Below are positions 58,674 to 64,000 of a stretch of DNA of 64,000 nucleotides, piece by piece. Under the pieces are notes generated by a model. The model had not been told where the DNA came from. It saw nothing but the letters and a program-made list of their open reading frames with translations, and ran no database searches. The position numbers and the translations under genes are program-made. How positions within the stretch are numbered: position 1 is the stretch's first letter; each line of letters opens with the position of its first letter. Origin of the DNA: Cymodocea nodosa (taxonomy: Eukaryota; Streptophyta; Magnoliopsida; Alismatales; Cymodoceaceae); the NCBI GenBank assembly GCA_036874045.1, contig CM072344.1:9396501-9460500 (forward strand), read 5' to 3'.

Positions 58674-60865
58674 TGTTTGGGTTTTCCCAGCACTACACTA
58701 GAAAAACTTGGATTTGTTACTTCTGTTTTTACTTAGTTAATTTATCTTTATGTCTATTCTCTCTTTTAGAAGTAAACAAACAACCTTTAATACAATTTAG
58801 ATATTAATTCCAATTTTTATTTTAACTACAAGTGCATAGTATCTATTGTATTAGTGTGCAAGTACAGGTCGATCCCATAGGGAATTGCTGACGAACTTGA
58901 GAACTATTCGTTTGTTAAATATCAAATTTATATATTCAATAAGCTTTCTTTTGAATTACAGCTAACTCAACGGACTAAGTTCATTGAGTTATGAATAACT
59001 CAACGGGCTAACCTCGTGGACTTAAGTTAACTCCACGAGCTTGTCTTTTCTTTTTAATACTGCTATTTACAGAGGAATTCGGCCAACCATTGGGCGATTC
59101 CATAGATTCTAAATAACATCAATTAAGCTCTTTAATGTTAGTTAACATTGGATTTATCATTGAGCAATACTAACATTCAAATAATTCAAACAGTAACCAT
59201 TAAAATATTTACGTCTTTTGAACGAACCAATTTCAGTAAACTGTAATACTAAAATAAACATAAAATAATCACAACATTGACAAAGATAACATTAATCACG
59301 ATTCAACACAAACAATACAACACTCAAATACAAAATACAAACATAGATAAATTGTTTTTGGTATTTTTGTTTTAATATGAACATGGAAATGGGTGACAAG
59401 TGAAATGTAAAGTAATCTCACTTGACAGTAAATACTTCTGACACTACTTGCAATGCGATTACACCACTGAAAATTAAACCACTTACAATCTTGTCTCCTC
59501 TCTCTATAGAATCGCGAGTCCAAAATTGCAAGATGATCTCCTCTTCAGCATACAGGCATCAACTCGAAGCCAAGGCTAAAAGCTTTACGATCTCCTGAAA
59601 TATGAGCCGGCGCTTCGTGAAAATGGCTTCCCTTCCCGCGGCGCGATCACTCCTCACAATAGTTGTTAGGCACTGTATTTGGTGCGGAATCGACCCGACA
59701 TCAGGCAAGTATCCTCATAGACCTCCGATGGTTGGTGATTATGGTGGTGATGATGGTGATGATGATGGTTGGTGTGGTACTTCAGAGAATTGCGTCGCCG
59801 ATCCTCCTTTACACACACTGTCCGCCCATCGATCACACACTTCTTCTTTTTTTCTTCTTTTCTTTTATATTTCTTCAGTAGTAACTGCTTCTGCTTGAAT
59901 GGTCAGTTGGATTTCCTTCATTCTTATCAACGGTGATGATTTCTTTCCCTACGCGATACGTGCAAACGTGGTTTTTCTCTTCCAACTATCTGTTCCTGCA
60001 ACCGCTACAGTGGCATGTTAGAAAATATATAGTCCGTGTAGTTACAAATAACCCAACAGACTTTCTTCGTTGATTTAACTATAAAACACGTTCATAAATT
60101 TAACTATCTGATGCTCAGGTGCATTTTGGATACTTATAAACTTAACTATCCGATGCTTAGATGCATTTCGGATAGTTACAAATAACTCACTGATATATAA
60201 CTTAAGTAAATCTACCAGATCTCAACACGTGTCAGTAGTAGTTTAATCATAAAATAACATTTCGGAGAGTTACAGGTCTAACTATCCGATGCTCAGATGC
60301 ATTTTGGATAGTTACAGCTAACTCACCGAAAATCCACTTAAGTCAATTTCCCAGAACATGACACATGTACTCAACTATTTTATAAACAAAAAGAGATTTC
60401 GGAGAGTTACAGGGATAACTATCCAATGCCCAGCTGCAATTTTGGATAGTTATAGATAACTCACCCAAAGTTCACTTAAGTCATTCATTATGGTTTCGAC
60501 ACGTGTACTTCAGGAAATAATAAAATATTCTCTCAAAACATAACTATTCGACAATTTAAACATAACTATCCGATACATGTTCGATCTGTTAAACATAACT
60601 GTCTGAATATATTCGGTATGTTAAACATAACTGTCCAAAAATATCAGAAAATTTGAATACTTAAGAATTTCACAGCTTGCAACTTATCGACAGTTCATAA
60701 ATGTACTAAATTAACATTAATTCCCCCAAATTAAGCACATTCTTCAATTAAAGCATTTAAGAGTGTAATTATAACTTAATGGCTTAATTCTTATATGATA
60801 AGCTAAATATTATGCAATTAACCATCATTTAACCGTTAATAATATGCACTTTTTCATTCTAAACA
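58674..60865 (-). repeat. GypA-5 5' LTR
   Basis: 2192 bp, plus-strand ends TGTTTGGGTTTTCCC and TTCTAAACA. U3 units with CGGATAGTTA, TAACTATCCGATGC and ACACGTGTC lie at 60080-60560. The antisense ORF is at 59602-59898. Confidence 0.92.
59602..59898 (+). other. antisense ORF in GypA-5 5' LTR
   Basis: 98 codons, MSRRFVKMASLPAARSLLTI, HCIWCGIDPTSGKYPHRPPM, and the longer GDYGGDDGDDDGW block. Near identical to 57090-57386, as expected for two LTRs of one element. Confidence 0.45.
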
Positions 60866-60870
60866 CAACG

Positions 60871-61925
60871 CATTAGGTTAGCGTTATAAACTTAAGTTGT
60901 TATTTTTGCACGTGGTAAAATTCTTATTATAAAAACATTTGTTTATTACTAGTTTGTTGAGTTATCTATAACACAACGGAGTTAGTTCGTTGAGTTAGCG
61001 TAACACCACGAACTTAGTTCATTGAGTTAGCTACATTACTTGTCACGTGAGTTGGCACATGAGGAACTCGTTAAGTTAGAAATGCTAAGTATATCTACTT
61101 GTGTTACTCGTTTAGTTAACATTAAAGTAACGACTTCTTATTACACTTGATGAAAAATTTTAGACAAGAAAGTTTATTTTGCAGGAAATTTTTCGGAGAT
61201 CTAGGATTGATGATTAAAGAAAATTTGAAATGTAAACGTGGGTCAGAACGTGTGTATTTCGATGAAGGAAAAAGAGAAGACGTGAAGAAGTGGAAAACTA
61301 GTAGTGATTAAACGTAGAGGATATGCATGAAATGAAGATATAGTATAAAAGGCATAGAATTCTCGTTGATCAGTTATCCCTGCACACCAAACGAAAAATC
61401 TTTTCAAGGATCAAAAACACTTTTCGGGGAAAAGCTCTCAGATGGAAGAAAATTCAGTGAAGTAGAAAAGGTCAGATTTATGTCACTGAAAATCTGAAGT
61501 ATCAGTTGGAAGAAAATTCAATGAAGCAGAAAAGGTCAGATTTATGTCACTGAAGATCTGAAGTATTAGAAGAAAGCAAATTTGGTGAAACAAAGAAAGA
61601 CAAGATATTCGTCACTGAAGAATTGCTGAAGAAGAAAAAGAAGAAGAAGAAAGATCTCAAGCAGAGAGAAATGTTTTAAATTCCGCAAATTAGTTTTCTC
61701 TGTTTGCAGTTATGAAATTATATAGATGAAACATGGTATTGATATATAATTTCATCTACAATTTCTAAGGAGAATTGAATTATATATTGTAATTGAAACC
61801 TTAAATAAAAATGATTTTATGAAAATAGTGTCTCGACTTGTTTTTGAGTTTTGAAGTTTCAATTATAATCAAAAATGTTGAAAAACACAATTCACCCCCT
61901 TCTTGTGTAGCCATACGATCCTACA
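60871..61925 (+). repeat. CopA-2 3' LTR, second part
   Basis: Resumes CATTAGGTTAGCGTTATAAA after GypA-5 and ends GATCCTACA at 61925. It contains TTCGTTGAGTTA dyads (60955-61030) and a 64-bp tandem duplication (61443-61506 and 61507-61570, start TGGAAGAAAATTCA) near the U5 region. The (GAA)n tract is at 61628-61653. Confidence 0.9.
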
Positions 61926-62990
61926 ACCTTTGTGCTGAATAATCTTATGTAGGTGTTCTTACTAATCGTTTAGTGCTAGGAGAACAAATACATGTGCTCA
62001 TAAACTCTTAACATAAAGTAAAATAACAGAAGTTTAATTACATACCAATCTGAAGCTTTGTTTTCAGTAAATAGTTGTTGAATGAAATTGAATCTGCTGC
62101 TTCTCCTTCTAGTTCCCCAACAAATTTTCTTTTCTTTCAAAAGTGCTGGTAACTCGTAAATAACATTCTATTCTATATTTATAATGCACGTCCATAAAGC
62201 AAATGAATCGCGTTGTAAGAACGTGTCTTATAATGTGCAGTATGGTTCCTATTTTTATGGATACGTGTTCCACTTCTAATTTCAAATTTCAGTAACCGCT
62301 AAACCCACGAAGTTTCGTTCATGGCTAAAAGAATAACTGTTTAGCTTAATCCATGAACTAACCTTGTTGAGTTATAGTTAACTCAACAGACTAGCTTCAG
62401 TTACTATTTCTAACTCCACATACTAACTTCATTGAATTACAGTTAACTCAACAGAGTGACATTATATTTTATTATTGACTTCGTGGAGTTAAGGTTAACT
62501 CAATGGACTTACTCCGTTGAGTTAACACTTAGCAAATTTTCTAAAACTTACTCCTCGTATTAACTTCTATATTTTTTTCTTTGCTGCATTTTGTCAACTT
62601 AAATAAAGTTAAATACATGTCATTAATGCAGTGTTCTAATTAAAACTCATTTAAATCTAAACATTATATGCATATTTAACTTGCAGTTCATTTCCTGTTA
62701 TGTAGAATTTACATTTTACTTTTCAACATGTAGATATGTTCAAGCATTAACCAAACATCGTGCATTTAATCATGTCATTCAAAAAATTTGTAAATCTTTT
62801 AAATAGTCTTGCACATTGTTTAAACAGTTATATAATATTCAAGATAGTTCATCCATTACATCATTCATTCTCAAACATGAATGTAAAACATCTAAAAAAC
62901 ATTCATTCATTTATATGAATAATTTACATTTACATTCAGTTAGATATTTTTCATACAAATATAAGTATAAGTAGACGAACAATACAATTT
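61926..62990 (-). repeat. GypA-2 spacer between accessory gene and gag
   Basis: Resumption of GypA-2 after CopA-2. It aligns with 42661-43640 of GypA-4 and, inverted, with 1-631. Dyads TAACTCAACAGAC / TCCGTTGAGTTA lie at 62350-62525. No gene seen. Confidence 0.78.
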
Positions 62991-62994
62991 AATC

Positions 62995-64000
62995 TTTCTT
63001 CCTAAGTTCATCTACTTCCTTCTAGAGTTTTTCTACTTGTTTCTCTAATTAATTTATCCTCTCTACAGCTCCTACAATGTCTCTAGAAGGTTCAGATATC
63101 TCAACAACAGCATAATTTCTATATTCTTTCACTGAAATGGTTCTTGATCTTAAACCTTTTGGATGCCCATTTCGTGAAATCGATACTATCCACCATCAGC
63201 AGTGGAATCAAATCTCCATAAAATAATTTCTTCTTTACTATTCTCAACTTGGAGATAAATACTTTGTACCAATTAACTTGAATTCTATTTACAACTGCAT
63301 ACGTGGCCCACTTGACAAATTGACTAAGTTCAATGTCATGGCCTTATCTTTGATAAATAGTTTTTAGCTATATGGTTGCAACCATATATGCCTTTCCATT
63401 TAAGTACTTTAGTCTGTTCAATAATGGCACATCAAGGTCGATGGCTATGCACTGTTTAATTTCCTATTCAACCCATTCTACTACAGTTGTTTCTTCCAAA
63501 ATTTCAATTCCTTCATTTCTCAGTCTGAAAATATTGTGGAGAAGCTCTTGTGTTATCTGTGCATCAGCTTACTCCACATTGGAAATTAATCCACTTTCTC
63601 CTCTCAAATTTGCATAGAAACAAGGCACTAAATTTTCGTATACTACATGCCCTTTCTGTTGAGAAATAAATTGTAGTAGACCCTAGAACTCAAATAAATC
63701 CTTAATTTCTTGCATACCATCCCAGTTTATTGGTCTGCTGTATATAATGTCATAACCCCTAATCTCTTGATATTTATTATATGCTTCCTCACTCCAAAAG
63801 TGTACTTCATTCAAAACTGTTGCTTCAGTCGGGTTAGGAATTTGAATTTGTTACTCTAGAGGGGTTTATTCTTGAATTTCCTCTTCCATTTGCTGAACTT
63901 GAATTGGTTGGGAATGCTCTAGAGATTCTTGCATTTTTGCTTCTGCTTCTATCTGTGGTGGAGAGCCAGCATAACTCTCCACTCTATCTTGAATTCTTTC
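62995..64000 (-). pseudogene. GypA-2 accessory gene remains, running off the right edge
   Basis: Minus-strand counterpart of 43650-44850 in GypA-4. It has the coiled-coil end with KEVDELRKKD (near 63010), and the domain with LHNIF.LRNEGIEILEE and VPLLNRLKYLNGKAYMVATI-like text (63617-63370). An acidic Glu/Gln-rich part continues to the edge. The upstream part lies outside the window. Broken. Confidence 0.6.

Larger units (their letters stand above)
54558..60865 (-). mobile_element. GypA-5: internally short gypsy element, TSD CAATG/CAACG
   Basis: Minus-strand GypA copy in the CopA-2 3' LTR. Parts: 3' LTR portion (54558-57528, itself split by a CopA solo LTR), internal portion (57529-58673: CCHC ORF, leader and PBS), 5' LTR (58674-60865). 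The 5-bp duplications at 54553-54557 and 60866-60870 differ by one transition. Most of pol is absent. Fossil. Confidence 0.9.
26542..61925 (+). mobile_element. CopA-2: broken Ty1/copia (Sirevirus-like) element with three GypA insertions
   Basis: Plus-strand relative of CopA-1. Own parts: 5' LTR pieces (26542-30352), gag (30353-31540), protease-integrase (31546-33250), RT-RNase H (33262-34663), spacer (34664-36243), accessory gene (36244-38251 and 53172-53437), PPT (53961-53975) and 3' LTR (53976-54557 plus 60871-61925). Foreign insertions are a GypA solo LTR (26784-29023), GypA-4 (38252-53166) and GypA-5 (54558-60865). Subtracting these leaves roughly 12 kb of CopA. It sits in GypA-2. Several breaks. 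Confidence 0.88.
24166..64000 (-). mobile_element. GypA-2: broken Ty3/gypsy element, minus strand, interrupted by CopA-2
   Basis: Element pieces at 24166-26541 and 61926-64000, separated by CopA-2 (26542-61925). In element order: accessory gene (64000-62995, running off the window), spacer (62990-61926), gag capsid-like ORF (26516-25263) and F-box gene (25032-24201). It is fused tail to tail with GypA-1 at 24165/24166. The continuity across CopA-2 is supported by comparison with GypA-4 near 42640-42700 and by flanks GCCTC (26537-26541) and ACCTT (61926-61930), which look like a decayed 5-bp duplication. Broken. Confidence 0.8.

Noticed and set aside
1-64000. CRISPR arrays, bacterial operons, rRNA or tRNA genes
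   Set aside because: No regular repeat-spacer pattern and no RNA gene signature. The only tRNA-related sequences are the primer binding sites.

Overview
The window is plant nuclear DNA from a repeat-rich heterochromatic region. Evidence: very AT-rich sequence, long LTRs, plant-type Ty1/copia elements primed by the initiator-Met tRNA (TGGTATCAGAGC), plant Athila/Tat-like Ty3/gypsy elements, and an F-box protein of plant type. A eudicot is likely; the species cannot be told. No intact host gene, rRNA, tRNA, CRISPR array or bacterial-type operon was found. Almost every base can be assigned to nested LTR retroelements, all broken. Working names: GypA (gypsy, LTR about 2.2 kb), CopA (Sirevirus-like copia, LTR about 1.55-1.65 kb), CopB (a second Sirevirus-like copia, LTR 1.45 kb), CopC (solo LTR 1.2 kb).

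Layout. Two GypA copies lie tail to tail and meet at 24165/24166: GypA-1 (+, 1-24165, left end outside the window) and GypA-2 (-, 24166-64000, right end outside the window). GypA-1 is interrupted by CopA-1 (-, 3285-19167, TSD ATATA), which itself holds a partial CopB-1 (+, 8210-12286), and by a CopC solo LTR (20466-21685, TSD TCACT). GypA-2 is interrupted by CopA-2 (+, 26542-61925). CopA-2 in turn carries a GypA solo LTR in its 5' LTR (26784-29023, TSD ATATG), a complete-looking but decayed GypA-4 in its 3' accessory region (-, 38252-53166, TSD TTGGC/CTGGC), and GypA-5 in its 3' LTR (-, 54558-60865, TSD CAATG/CAACG). GypA-5 has a CopA solo LTR inside it (55379-56991, TSD CTATA).

Biology. CopA has the order LTR-PBS-gag-PR-INT-RT-RH-spacer-3' accessory gene-PPT-LTR. 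GypA has the order LTR-PBS-CCHC ORF-PR-RT-RH-INT-accessory gene-spacer-gag capsid-like ORF-F-box gene-spacer-PPT-LTR. Four points stand out. (1) The GypA capsid-like gag domain lies downstream of integrase, in three copies. (2) A host F-box gene follows that gag in the two copies where the region is present. (3) The copia and gypsy families carry a related 3' accessory protein at the same place. (4) The two superfamilies share short palindromic motifs (TAACTCAACGA/TCGTTGAGTTA and TAACTATCCGAAA/TTTCGGTGAGTTA) in LTRs and spacers. The GypA LTR also carries a GC-richer antisense reading frame that starts alike in five copies.

All assignments rest on reading the sequence and on alignments by eye within the window. 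No database search was possible.
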